Assembly (NCBI GenBank): GCA_017539105.1
Contig: JAFYHQ010000020.1
Span: forward strand, 1-64,000
DNA length: 64,000 nt
Direction: 5' to 3'
Source of the DNA: Erysipelotrichaceae bacterium
GTDB lineage: Bacteria; Bacillota_I; Bacilli_A; Erysipelotrichales; Erysipelotrichaceae
This document shows positions 43,670 through 51,192 of this stretch, piece by piece. The translations under genes and the position numbers were made by a program. The notes beneath the pieces were generated by a model. It saw only the letters and a program-made list of their open reading frames with translations, searched no databases and was not told the origin of the DNA. Every line of letters starts with the position of its first letter. Within the stretch, counting starts at the first letter, position 1.

Positions 43670-44737
43670 ATGGGTTTAATTAAAGCAGTTGTCGGTTCGG
43701 TCGTTGGTACATTATCCGATAGTTGGAAAGACTATTTCGTCTGCGATTCATTGGATAATAATACTTTAATGGTCAAGGGAACCAAAAGAGGATACAGCGG
43801 ATCAGATGAAGTGATCACGAATGGTTCGGGCATCGTCGTCAATGACGGACAGTGCGCACTGGTTGTCGAGAACGGCAACGTTCTGGAAGTAGCGGCAGAA
43901 CCTGGTCAGTATACGTTTGATTCCAGTATTTCTCCGACCATTTTCGATGGCGGCATGGATGGCATCCGCAAGACATTCGAAGATGCGTTAGAAAGATTCT
44001 CCTATGGCGGCGACGTTAACAAGTCGCAGCGTGTCTACTATGTCAATACCAAAGAGATCATGGGCAACATGTATGGCACAGCTACCCCGATTCCATTCCG
44101 TGTCGTCGATCATAATATCGGTCTGGATGTGGATGTCGCAGTCAGAATGAACGGCGAATATACGTTCCGTATCGCAAATCCTTTGACGTTCTATCAGAAG
44201 GTCGCGGGAAATAAGGCAGATCGTTTCACGAAAGATGAACTTCTGTCGATCATGAAGGCAGAAATGATGGATAAGCTCAATCCTGCTTTCTCGAGGATTT
44301 CTCAGCTTGGTATCCGTTATTCCGAACTGCCTGCGCACACAGCGGAGCTGAAAGAAGTACTGGCTCAGGAACTGAATGCGAAATGGCTGGAAGACAGAGG
44401 CATCGAATTCGTCAATATCGCTGTCAATTCCGTAACGATTCCGGATGAGGATGAAAGAAAGATCCGGGATCTGCAGATGGCTGCCGTCAACAAGGACAAG
44501 GAAATGGCCAATGCGACACTCGTATCCGCAGCTGCGGATGCCATGAGAGATGCCGCAAACAACGCCAATGGCGCCACGACCGGTTTCATGGGTGTCAATA
44601 TGGCCCAGAATGTCGCTTCCGGACTGATGCAGAATACGCAAAGCGGTGATGCTTCCGGCGGTTACTGCCCGTTCTGCGGAAAACCAGTTCCGGTAGGAGC
44701 GAATTTTTGCCCGAGCTGCGGCAAACAGCTGAACTAA
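43670..44737 (+). CDS. SPFH-domain protein with C-terminal zinc ribbon (YdjI-like)
   Basis: A 355-residue SPFH/flotillin-like protein. The SPFH core runs from about 30 to 270 (VVENGNVLEVAAEPGQYTF, FVNIAVNSVTIPDEDERKI). A short helical, Ala-rich segment follows, then a zinc ribbon ending the protein (CPFCGK, CPSCGK). Bacillus YdjI has the same order. It probably scaffolds a membrane-stress complex. Ribosome site AAAGGAGG. Last gene of the operon; no pspA gene is present nearby. Confidence 0.88.
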   Translation: MGLIKAVVGSVVGTLSDSWKDYFVCDSLDNNTLMVKGTKRGYSGSDEVITNGSGIVVNDGQCALVVENGNVLEVAAEPGQYTFDSSISPTIFDGGMDGIRKTFEDALERFSYGGDVNKSQRVYYVNTKEIMGNMYGTATPIPFRVVDHNIGLDVDVAVRMNGEYTFRIANPLTFYQKVAGNKADRFTKDELLSIMKAEMMDKLNPAFSRISQLGIRYSELPAHTAELKEVLAQELNAKWLEDRGIEFVNIAVNSVTIPDEDERKIRDLQMAAVNKDKEMANATLVSAAADAMRDAANNANGATTGFMGVNMAQNVASGLMQNTQSGDASGGYCPFCGKPVPVGANFCPSCGKQLN

Positions 44738-44757
44738 GCCGAACAGAAAATGAACCA

Positions 44758-44785
44758 AAGCCTATCTGAAACGATAGGCTTTTTT
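44758..44785 (+). terminator. Intrinsic terminator of the YdjGHI-like operon
   Basis: Stem AAGCCTATC (44758-44766) / GATAGGCTT (44773-44781), loop TGAAAC, T-run. Confidence 0.9.
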
Positions 44786-44826
44786 ATTGAATTTCATATG
44801 ATTTTTATCTATTGAAGACAAATATT

Positions 44827-44835
44827 TGTTATGAT
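44827..44835 (+). promoter_or_regulatory. Extended -10 of the Na/Pi cotransporter gene
   Basis: TGTTATGAT (TGn-TATGAT). The predicted start at 44842 leaves only three bases before ATG (44845). No Shine-Dalgarno. Confidence 0.5.
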
Positions 44836-44844
44836 TAATACAGA

Positions 44845-46464
44845 ATGAAATTTACGGATATTCTTGCAGTCTTAAGCGGTCTGGCTATCTTCCTGTATGG
44901 CATGGAGGTCATGGGAAGCGGTTTTAAGCATATGGCCGGAGGAAAACTGCAGGATTTCCTCGAAAAACTTACGAAAAAACCAATTGTGGCATTGCTGTCA
45001 GGTATGCTGGTAACAGCCCTTGTACAGTCCTCCGGTGCGACCACCAGCATGCTGGTGAGTTTTGTGAATGCCGGTATCATGAAAGTGTCACAGACCGTCT
45101 ATGTCATTCTTGGCAGCAATATCGGTACAACGATCACCGGTCACCTTATGGCTTTGGATGTAGGACTGGTTGCGCCTTTCCTGGCTTTCATCGGCGTCTG
45201 TCTGATCATGTTTGTAAAGCAGGATAAGCTCAATGCGATCGGAGAGATCATGATGGGTCTCGGCTTCATTTTCATCGGCATGGATACGATGTCCGGCGGT
45301 CTGAAACCTTTAGGCAATTCGCCATTCTTCCTGAATCTCTTATCGAACATGCAGAATCCGTTGTTCGGTATCCTGGTAGGCTTCGTTCTGACAACCATCG
45401 TTCAGTCTTCCAGTGCCTCATTAGGTATCATCCAGTCTCTGGCCAAAAGCAATCTTGTAGGAATCAAAGACGTCATGTTCTTTAACCTAGGGCAGAATAT
45501 CGGTTCCTGTACGACAGCGATGCTGGCATCCCTCAGCTTCAACCGTGATGCCAAGCGCGTATCGATCATCAATTTTACGTTCAATATCGTCAATGCGATA
45601 CTGTTCACAGTCTTATATTCTTTCCTGCCGTTCGATAAGTGGTATCAGATGATTGCACCGGGCAGCGTCGTCAAACAGATCGCCTGGATGCATACGATCA
45701 CCAACGTCATCACTTCGACGCTGTGTTTCCCGATTGCCAGACTGCTGGCTAAGATTGCTTATCTGATCATTCCTGATCAAGGAACGGAAAAGAAGCTGCA
45801 ACCGGAAGTCATGCAGGCTGCCAATATTGAAAACAATACGGCGTTCAATATTTTCGGTATCAACATCGAAATCAGCAATATGTTCGATCTGGTCGAAACC
45901 AGCATACAGAAGAGTCTCATGTCGATCCTGGAACACAATTCCGTGCTTGATGAAGTCAGCAGGAACGAGGATGAAGTAAACAAGATCAATAACGGCATTT
46001 CCCGCAACCTTCTGTTGCTTATGGCCAGCAATACGAACATGCAGGAATCCAGACAGGCAGGGAAGCTTTTCTCGATCAATGTGGATCTGGAAAGGATGTC
46101 GGACCATGCCCTGAATATCGCTCAGGCAGGAGACGATCTTGTGCAGAGAGATGTTTCTTTTTCCGTTCAGACGCATGATGAACTGTATGAACTGACGGGA
46201 ACGGTCTTGGACAGTCTGCATCTGATCAATACGTTCATTCAGACAGGGGATGCGACTCTGATGAAGCAGATCAACGAGAACGAGGATAAGCTGGATGAGC
46301 TTTGTTTCAGATATCGGGAAGTGGAGATCGATCGGATGAAGAATTCGACAGAAGCCGCGGAATCCGGCGTCATCTATACGGAACTGCTGATCGATATCGA
46401 AAGGATAGGAGATCATATCCTCAATGTCGCCGAGAGTCTGTGCGAGAGCTACGAGGATCAGTGA
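44845..46464 (+). CDS. Na+/phosphate cotransporter (NptA family) with PhoU-like tail
   Basis: A 539-residue PNaS-family transporter. Two inverted repeats carry LVQSSGATTSM (near residue 55) and IVQSSSASLGI (near 190), the QSS signature of Na/Pi symporters. About eight membrane helices lie before residue 320. The cytosolic C-terminus (360-539) is a PhoU-like helical domain with two D-x-ERxxDH motifs (NVDLERMSDH, DIERIGDHI). It imports phosphate, and possibly regulates itself through the PhoU part. Near-leaderless start. tRNA-His follows. Confidence 0.93.
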   Translation: MKFTDILAVLSGLAIFLYGMEVMGSGFKHMAGGKLQDFLEKLTKKPIVALLSGMLVTALVQSSGATTSMLVSFVNAGIMKVSQTVYVILGSNIGTTITGHLMALDVGLVAPFLAFIGVCLIMFVKQDKLNAIGEIMMGLGFIFIGMDTMSGGLKPLGNSPFFLNLLSNMQNPLFGILVGFVLTTIVQSSSASLGIIQSLAKSNLVGIKDVMFFNLGQNIGSCTTAMLASLSFNRDAKRVSIINFTFNIVNAILFTVLYSFLPFDKWYQMIAPGSVVKQIAWMHTITNVITSTLCFPIARLLAKIAYLIIPDQGTEKKLQPEVMQAANIENNTAFNIFGINIEISNMFDLVETSIQKSLMSILEHNSVLDEVSRNEDEVNKINNGISRNLLLLMASNTNMQESRQAGKLFSINVDLERMSDHALNIAQAGDDLVQRDVSFSVQTHDELYELTGTVLDSLHLINTFIQTGDATLMKQINENEDKLDELCFRYREVEIDRMKNSTEAAESGVIYTELLIDIERIGDHILNVAESLCESYEDQ

Positions 46465-46494
46465 TTGAAAATGATTTTATTGTTGTGATAGAAT
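46465..46494 (+). promoter_or_regulatory. Promoter of tRNA-His
   Basis: TTGAAA (46465-46470), 18-bp spacer, TAGAAT (46489-46494) with TGA immediately before it (extended -10). +1 near 46501 is six bases before the tRNA. Confidence 0.75.
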
Positions 46495-46506
46495 ATATAA
46501 GCACAT

Positions 46507-46585
46507 GGCGGACGTGGTGAAGTTGGTTAACACTCTGGATTGTGGCTCCAGCATTGCGTGGGTTCGAGTCCCATCGTTCGCCCCA
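46507..46585 (+). tRNA. tRNA-His (anticodon GTG)
   Basis: A 79-base cloverleaf. The acceptor GCGGACG pairs with CGTTCGC (one G-U), and the encoded extra G (G-1 at 46507) faces C73, the identity element of tRNA-His. Anticodon stem CTGGA/TCCAG, loop TTGTGGC, anticodon GTG at 46542-46544, T-arm with TTCGAGT, encoded CCA. Single-gene unit. Confidence 0.97.
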
Positions 46586-46596
46586 GTTGGTAAATG

Positions 46597-46621
46597 AAAA
46601 GCACAGATTTCTGTGCTTTTT
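46597..46621 (+). terminator. Intrinsic terminator of tRNA-His
   Basis: Stem AAAAGCACAG (46597-46606) / CTGTGCTTTT (46611-46620), loop ATTT, T-rich tail. Confidence 0.9.
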
Positions 46622-46645
46622 GTTTGTTTATGATAGATCGTTTTA

Positions 46646-47464
46646 TCAGATTTCGATCACCAGGCCGACATGAAGCTGATGAAGCCTGTTTCCCAGTTTC
46701 TGCTGCAGCAGGTCATAGGCGTGTTCCTTGGTGCAGTGTCCCGTGCAGATGTAGCCGAGTCCCGTTTCTTGCAGATTATCTGCGACAAGGTCGATCTCTT
46801 GATCCGTCTTGTTGAACAGATGGAAGCCGCCGATATAGCCATAGATCTTCTGATCAGGGAAGGTCTTTCTGATCTCGTTGATGATATTGACGACGCCCCC
46901 GTGGGAGCAGGAATTGATGATCAGCAGTCCCTGATCCGTTTCCAGTACCAGACTCTGTTCGTGAGAGAAATCATCCACTATCCAGCCATTTGCCGTCTTG
47001 CGGTACATGCTTTCACGCCTGCCGATCGCGGAGAGTCCTTCCGTTTTATGAGGGATGAGATACGCTCCATCCATCAGTCTGTAATCTCCGGAAACGATCT
47101 CGATGCGATCCGCATATTGTTCCATCATTTTCTTGGGGATTCCGATATATTTATGAAAGATCCATTTTTTGGAGTAACAGTCCGCTTCTGTCGTTTCTCT
47201 GACATAGAATTTCGCATCTGCGTTGTTTTCAAAGAATGCAGGCATCCCGTTGGCGTGATCATAGTGCGCATGGCTGAGTGTCGCATAATTGACATCTTTC
47301 ACATCGAAACCCAGTTCTTTCATATTATGAAGGAACAGATCCGATGCTCCGGCATCCACAAGGATCTTATTGCCGCGATATTCGATCAGCAGGCAAAGGC
47401 CCCATTCTCCTGAGAGTGTCTCATTTTGGATATTGTCGCTGATCACGGTGATTTTCGTTTCCAT
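46646..47464 (-). CDS. Metallo-beta-lactamase-fold hydrolase (DHPS-like group)
   Basis: A 272-residue MBL-fold protein. The zinc motif is SHAHYDHANG (HxHxDH). Later ligands lie in NSCSHGG and GGFHLF, and a C-terminal TGHCTKEHAY. The opening TVISDNIQNE plus GLCLLIEY matches the group annotated as dihydropteroate-synthase-like or RFA-P synthase-like MBL proteins, whose real substrates are mostly unknown. The start at 47464 is preferred over 47491. AAGAAGGAAAC precedes it, and the upstream ATG lies inside the -10 box. Confidence 0.85.
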   Translation of the reverse strand: METKITVISDNIQNETLSGEWGLCLLIEYRGNKILVDAGASDLFLHNMKELGFDVKDVNYATLSHAHYDHANGMPAFFENNADAKFYVRETTEADCYSKKWIFHKYIGIPKKMMEQYADRIEIVSGDYRLMDGAYLIPHKTEGLSAIGRRESMYRKTANGWIVDDFSHEQSLVLETDQGLLIINSCSHGGVVNIINEIRKTFPDQKIYGYIGGFHLFNKTDQEIDLVADNLQETGLGYICTGHCTKEHAYDLLQQKLGNRLHQLHVGLVIEI

Positions 47465-47489
47465 AGTCGTTTCCTTCTTTGCTGTTTCC

Positions 47490-47495
47490 ATTATA
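47490..47495 (-). promoter_or_regulatory. -10 box of the MBL hydrolase gene
   Basis: TATAAT on the minus strand (47495-47490). +1 is near 47483, giving a leader of about 19 bases with a ribosome site. Confidence 0.55.
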
Positions 47496-47545
47496 GCAGG
47501 CATTTTCATCTCTGATATCGCAAGGTTTATTAACGGAAAAGGGAA

Positions 47546-47554
47546 TGTTAGAAT
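47546..47554 (+). promoter_or_regulatory. Extended -10 for the leaderless YgjP-like gene
   Basis: TGTTAGAAT, with the -10 ending six bases before ATG (47561). Identical in sequence to the murD box. Predicted +1 is the A of ATG. Confidence 0.68.
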
Positions 47555-47560
47555 TGATTT

Positions 47561-48238
47561 ATGATCGAAATCAAGGGGATCCGTTTCGATGTCGAGATCG
47601 AACATAAGAACATCCGTCACATGTATATGCGTCTGAAAGGAAACAAGATCTGTGTCAGCGCGCCTTTGCTGATGCCGAAATATCTGGTATATCAGTTCAT
47701 CGAAGGAAAACGGGACTGGGTCTATCATACCTATCAGAGGCTGCAGACAAGGAAAGAAGCATCGCATGTCTATGACGGCGGGAATCTTTTTTATGTATAT
47801 GGAGAGCCCTTTGAGCTGATCTATCAGGAAAGCAGCCGCAACAGCGTCAAAGTCGCACAGAAGCAGATCTTTCTATACGGTCCCGATAAAGAAAAAGCCG
47901 TAAAATACCTCTACAGGCATTTTAATGCCGATCTTTTAAAGAAAGCGCAGGAATACTTCTATCAGTACCAGAGAAGCATTCTGATCAGCTACGGCTATCT
48001 GAAAACGCCTGAATTAAGAGCCCGTACGATGACCTCCAAATGGGGCGTCTGTTACACCGCCAAAGACCGCATCTGCATCAGTTCCTACCTGATCCATTTC
48101 CCTCTGGACTGTCTGGAATACATCATGGTCCATGAGATGACTCACTTTATCATTCCCAACCATTCCAAGCGGTTCTACCAGATCGTCGGAAGCAATCTTC
48201 CGGACTACAAACAGATCCGGAAAAAACTCAAAGGATGA
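47561..48238 (+). CDS. YgjP-like metallopeptidase (M48-related, DUF45)
   Basis: A 225-residue cytosolic protein of the YgjP/DUF45 family, predicted zinc peptidases. The zinc motif is HEMTHFIIPNHSKRFY (HExxH plus a downstream His). Upstream SKWGVCYTAKDRICISSYLI is the conserved SxWGxC strand. The N-terminal ribosome-toxin-like strand reads NIRHMYMRL. The physiological substrate is unknown. No Shine-Dalgarno; predicted leaderless. Divergent from the MBL gene. Confidence 0.87.
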   Translation: MIEIKGIRFDVEIEHKNIRHMYMRLKGNKICVSAPLLMPKYLVYQFIEGKRDWVYHTYQRLQTRKEASHVYDGGNLFYVYGEPFELIYQESSRNSVKVAQKQIFLYGPDKEKAVKYLYRHFNADLLKKAQEYFYQYQRSILISYGYLKTPELRARTMTSKWGVCYTAKDRICISSYLIHFPLDCLEYIMVHEMTHFIIPNHSKRFYQIVGSNLPDYKQIRKKLKG

Positions 48239-48261
48239 AAACAGTTACATAGTCTTTTGAC

Positions 48262-48291
48262 TTGAAACGATATGTGTTTAATTGATACAAT
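48262..48291 (+). promoter_or_regulatory. Promoter of the small element before the ankyrin gene
   Basis: TTGAAA (48262-48267), 18-bp spacer, TACAAT (48286-48291) preceded by TGA (extended -10). Predicted +1 is near 48298. Confidence 0.65.
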
Positions 48292-48310
48292 TATCCTAGA
48301 TAGGATCAAT

Positions 48311-48385
48311 ATGAAAAGATTCGATAATAAGAGAAATACGATCTTAGGGGTAAATGACGCTTTACTTGTGATAAATAAAAAATGA
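48311..48385 (+). CDS. Possible 24-residue peptide (leader peptide or small protein)
   Basis: ATG at 48311 with AGGA five bases upstream, 24 codons, TGA at 48383-48385. The peptide begins MKRFDNKRN, has a short hydrophobic stretch (ILGV, ALLVI) and ends NKK. Net charge is positive. The ORF ends 8 bases before the terminator hairpin, as in leader-peptide attenuators, but there is no run of regulatory codons. It could be chance. Confidence 0.3.
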   Translation: MKRFDNKRNTILGVNDALLVINKK

Positions 48386-48392
48386 TCTTTTC

Positions 48393-48420
48393 AGGTGGAC
48401 GTTTTAGCGTTCACTTTTTT
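48393..48420 (+). terminator. Intrinsic terminator upstream of the ankyrin gene
   Basis: Stem GTGGACG (48395-48401) / CGTTCAC (48408-48414) with one G-U, loop TTTTAG, T6. The ankyrin ribosome site follows 12 bases later, so readthrough or antitermination would be needed to express it from the 48298 start. Confidence 0.75.
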
Positions 48421-48446
48421 ATTCGTTTGATAAGGAGGCTATGGCA

Positions 48447-49121
48447 ATGGATCAAACACTGAACGATGCACTGTTGGATGCATGCAGCAGCGGGAAACTG
48501 GGTTTAGTCAAAGAGCTGATCGAACAGGGGGCTGATGTCAATCATAAGAATGGTGATGGCAGGACATGTCTGATGCGTGCATCGAAAAGAGGGTATCTGG
48601 AAATCGTAGAACAGCTGATCGCGCATGGAGCAGATGTCAGAGCGCGGGACAAAAACAATGATACAGCGCTTATGGGAGCAGCCAAGCATGGCTATCGCGA
48701 GATCTGTGAGAAGCTGGTAGAAGCAGGAAGCGAAGTCAATGCGCATGACAACAGCGGCAGGACTTCCCTGATGCGGGCGGCTTTCTTGGGTGAAACGGGA
48801 GTCGTTCAGTATCTGGCGGAAGCGGGAGCGGATCTGGATGCCGTAGATGAAAAGGGACGTACTGCACTGATGGATGCCGTCCTGGCCTTCAAGGTCGATG
48901 TGATCCATTACCTGCTCACGAAGAAAGCAAACATCGATGCCAGAGACAATGAAGGCTGTACCTGCTTGATGAGAGCCAGCTATGGGGGATATAATGATTT
49001 AGTCAGATTCCTGTTACAGCGAGGCGCCGATAAGACGATCAAAGACAATGCCGGCAGAATTGCCGTGGAATATGTAAGAGATAGCGAGAATCAGGAATTA
49101 ATCGATTTATTAAAGGAATAA
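48447..49121 (+). CDS. Ankyrin-repeat protein
   Basis: A 224-residue protein made almost only of six 33-residue ankyrin repeats (G-ADVNHKNGDGRTCLMRA and variants). It has no signal peptide or membrane helix, so it is a cytosolic protein-binding scaffold; the partner is unknown. ATG at 48447 is preferred to 48441 because AAGGAGG lies only two bases before 48441 but eight before 48447. The EF-G paralog follows after 10 bp, so the two are probably co-expressed. Confidence 0.9.
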   Translation: MDQTLNDALLDACSSGKLGLVKELIEQGADVNHKNGDGRTCLMRASKRGYLEIVEQLIAHGADVRARDKNNDTALMGAAKHGYREICEKLVEAGSEVNAHDNSGRTSLMRAAFLGETGVVQYLAEAGADLDAVDEKGRTALMDAVLAFKVDVIHYLLTKKANIDARDNEGCTCLMRASYGGYNDLVRFLLQRGADKTIKDNAGRIAVEYVRDSENQELIDLLKE

Positions 49122-49131
49122 GGGGAAATAT

Positions 49132-51144
49132 ATGAAAGAATACTTATCAAAAGATGTAAGAAACGTTGCGTTGCTGGGACATTCCGGTTCCGGTAAATCT
49201 GCTTTTGTCGAAGCTGCTTTGTATCTGACGAAAGCGATCGATCGTATGGGCAAGACAGTGGATGGAACTTCATCCATGGACTTTGATGCGGAAGAAATAA
49301 AGAGAGGTCTTTCCGTATATACGGCATTGGCTCCGATCGAGTGGAAAAATACCAAGATCAATTTCATCGATACGCCGGGTTATCTGGATTATGAGGGTGA
49401 AAAGGTTTCCGGTGCTGCTGTTGCCGATCTGGCGGTGATCGTTGTATCTGCAAAAGAAGGCATCGAATCAGGCACAGAAAGCGCAGTCAAACTGTGCAAG
49501 AAGAATAATCTTCCTATCGTTTTCTTCATCAACAAGATCGATGATGACAATGCGAATTTCGAAAATACTGTCAATGATCTGAGAAACAAGTTCGGATCTT
49601 CTGTCGTTCCGTTTGAAGTTCCGACCATGGATGGCAAGAAGATGACCGGTTCCGTCAAGGTTCTCGAAGATACTTCCAATCCGCATTATGATCAGATTTC
49701 CGAAGCGATCGCTTCCGCTGATGATGCACTGATGGAGAAATTCTTCGAAGGCGAAGCATTCACGCCGGAAGAGACAGCGAAAGGCTTGAAGCTTGCATTG
49801 GTTTCAGGCGATGTGAAACCGGTATTTGCGGGCAGTTCCACCAATTCGCAGGGAATCGAGCAGCTTCTGGATTTCATCAAAGAAAACGCTCCGGTTTACG
49901 TGGAAAAAGGAACGGTCAAAGACAGCAAGGGTACCGAGCTGAAAACCGATGACAGCGAATCCTTTTCCGGTCTGGTATTCAAGACGGTCGTCGATGCGTT
50001 CGTCGGCAAGATCAGTTATATCAAAGTCATGTCAGGTGTCCTGTCCATGACTACGCCTTTATACAACTCCAAGAAGGATACGGCAGATAAAGCCGGCGGT
50101 CTGTTCATCATTTGCGGCAAGCAGCAGCTTCCGATCGAGAAAGTCCATACCGGTGATATCGGCGCGCTGACGAAACTGCAGGCAACCGAAACAAATGATA
50201 CGCTATGCGTCAAAGAAAAACAGGTCGTGTTCGCAGATATCGAATATCCGCGTCCGATGCTGGGTGTCGCAGTATCTCCTAAGACCAAAGACGATGAAGA
50301 CAAGATGTCCGATGCGCTGAAGAAAGTACTGGTTGAAGACAAGTCCTTGAATTTCGTACGTAATGCGGAAACAGGCGAACAGGTATTGTATGCCGTAGGC
50401 GATCAGCAGATCGATGTCATCGTCAACAAGATGAAGTCAAGATACAAGGTCGAAGTCGAACTGAAAGAACCGAAAGTCCAGTACCGTGAGACGATCCGCG
50501 GCAAGTCCGAGGTTCAGGGCAAGTATAAGAAACAGAACGGTGGCGCAGGCCAGTTTGGCGATGTCTGGGTCAGATTCGAACCGAATCCGGATTCTGAAGA
50601 TCTCGTATTCGCAGAAGAAATCTTTGGCGGCGCTGTTCCGAAGAACTTCTTCCCATCGGTTGAAACCGGTTTGAGAAACTGCATGGCCAAGGGTCCTCTG
50701 GCGGGATGCAAAGTCGTCAATGTCAAAGCGACACTGTATGATGGTTCCTACCATCCGGTAGACTCCAAGCCGAACTCTTTCGAAGCAGCCGCAAGACTGG
50801 CATTCAAGGCCGGTATCCCGAAGGCAAATCCGATCCTTCTTGAACCGATCGGCAAGGTCACGGTCATCTGTCCGGAAGAATATACCGGTGATATCATCGG
50901 CGACTTCAACAAGCGTCGTGGCATGATCCTGGATACAGGTTCCGCCGATGCGGGCGAAGCCAAGATCGAAGCGGAAGTACCGATGGCAGAAATGATGAAG
51001 TATGCGACGGAGCTCCGTTCCATGACCAAGGGCAGAGGTACTTATGTCATCGATTTCGACCGTTATGAACCTGCTCCGCAGAACGTGACGGACAAAGTCG
51101 TTGCCGCTACCGCTGCTGAAAGAAAAGACGAAGATGATGATTAA
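49132..51144 (+). CDS. EF-G paralog (FusA2-type translational GTPase)
   Basis: A 670-residue five-domain EF-G-like GTPase. The P-loop is GHSGSGKS (residues 16-23) instead of the AHVDAGKT of canonical EF-G, and switch II reads DTPGYLDYEG rather than DTPGHVD. G4 is NKID. Domain IV-like and C-terminal sequences (GGAGQFGDVWV, GKVTVICPEEYTGDIIGDFNKRRG, PMAEMMKYATELRSMTKGRG) are conserved. Such divergent copies usually are not the main translocase, and their role is uncertain. Ribosome site AAGGGGAAA. The main fusA must lie elsewhere. Confidence 0.88.
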   Translation: MKEYLSKDVRNVALLGHSGSGKSAFVEAALYLTKAIDRMGKTVDGTSSMDFDAEEIKRGLSVYTALAPIEWKNTKINFIDTPGYLDYEGEKVSGAAVADLAVIVVSAKEGIESGTESAVKLCKKNNLPIVFFINKIDDDNANFENTVNDLRNKFGSSVVPFEVPTMDGKKMTGSVKVLEDTSNPHYDQISEAIASADDALMEKFFEGEAFTPEETAKGLKLALVSGDVKPVFAGSSTNSQGIEQLLDFIKENAPVYVEKGTVKDSKGTELKTDDSESFSGLVFKTVVDAFVGKISYIKVMSGVLSMTTPLYNSKKDTADKAGGLFIICGKQQLPIEKVHTGDIGALTKLQATETNDTLCVKEKQVVFADIEYPRPMLGVAVSPKTKDDEDKMSDALKKVLVEDKSLNFVRNAETGEQVLYAVGDQQIDVIVNKMKSRYKVEVELKEPKVQYRETIRGKSEVQGKYKKQNGGAGQFGDVWVRFEPNPDSEDLVFAEEIFGGAVPKNFFPSVETGLRNCMAKGPLAGCKVVNVKATLYDGSYHPVDSKPNSFEAAARLAFKAGIPKANPILLEPIGKVTVICPEEYTGDIIGDFNKRRGMILDTGSADAGEAKIEAEVPMAEMMKYATELRSMTKGRGTYVIDFDRYEPAPQNVTDKVVAATAAERKDEDDD

Positions 51145-51170
51145 AGACGGGTATGAACCCGTCTTTTTTT
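51143..51170 (+). terminator. Intrinsic terminator of the EF-G paralog gene
   Basis: Stem AAAGACGGGT (51143-51152) / ACCCGTCTTT (51157-51166), ATGA loop, T-run. The TAA stop (51142-51144) overlaps the stem base. Confidence 0.9.
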
Positions 51171-51192
51171 TAAAATGTTTTAGATGGTCGCC

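Larger units (their letters stand above)
48298..48420 (+). ncRNA. Candidate small transcript or attenuator with short ORF
   Basis: A promoter at 48262-48291 and an intrinsic terminator at 48393-48420 bracket about 120 bases. Inside, GAAAAGAT (48313-48320) can pair perfectly with ATCTTTTC (48385-48392), enclosing a hairpin GTAAA/TTTAC (48350-48365). AAGATTCG (48316-48323) can instead pair with CGATCTT (48339-48345), so the two pairings exclude each other. This could be a riboswitch-like leader of the ankyrin gene, a stand-alone sRNA, or the mRNA of the 24-codon ORF it contains. It matches no riboswitch class I know. Confidence 0.4.

Noticed and set aside
46507-46585. tRNA-His as an integration site for a mobile element
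   Set aside because: No integrase gene or repeated tRNA 3' end was seen downstream. The flanking genes look native.
48298-48420. Known riboswitch class (fluoride, purine, c-di-GMP, guanidine, THF), 6S or SRP RNA
   Set aside because: None of the conserved cores I know for these classes is present, and the length and GGAAG-type loop of SRP RNA are missing.
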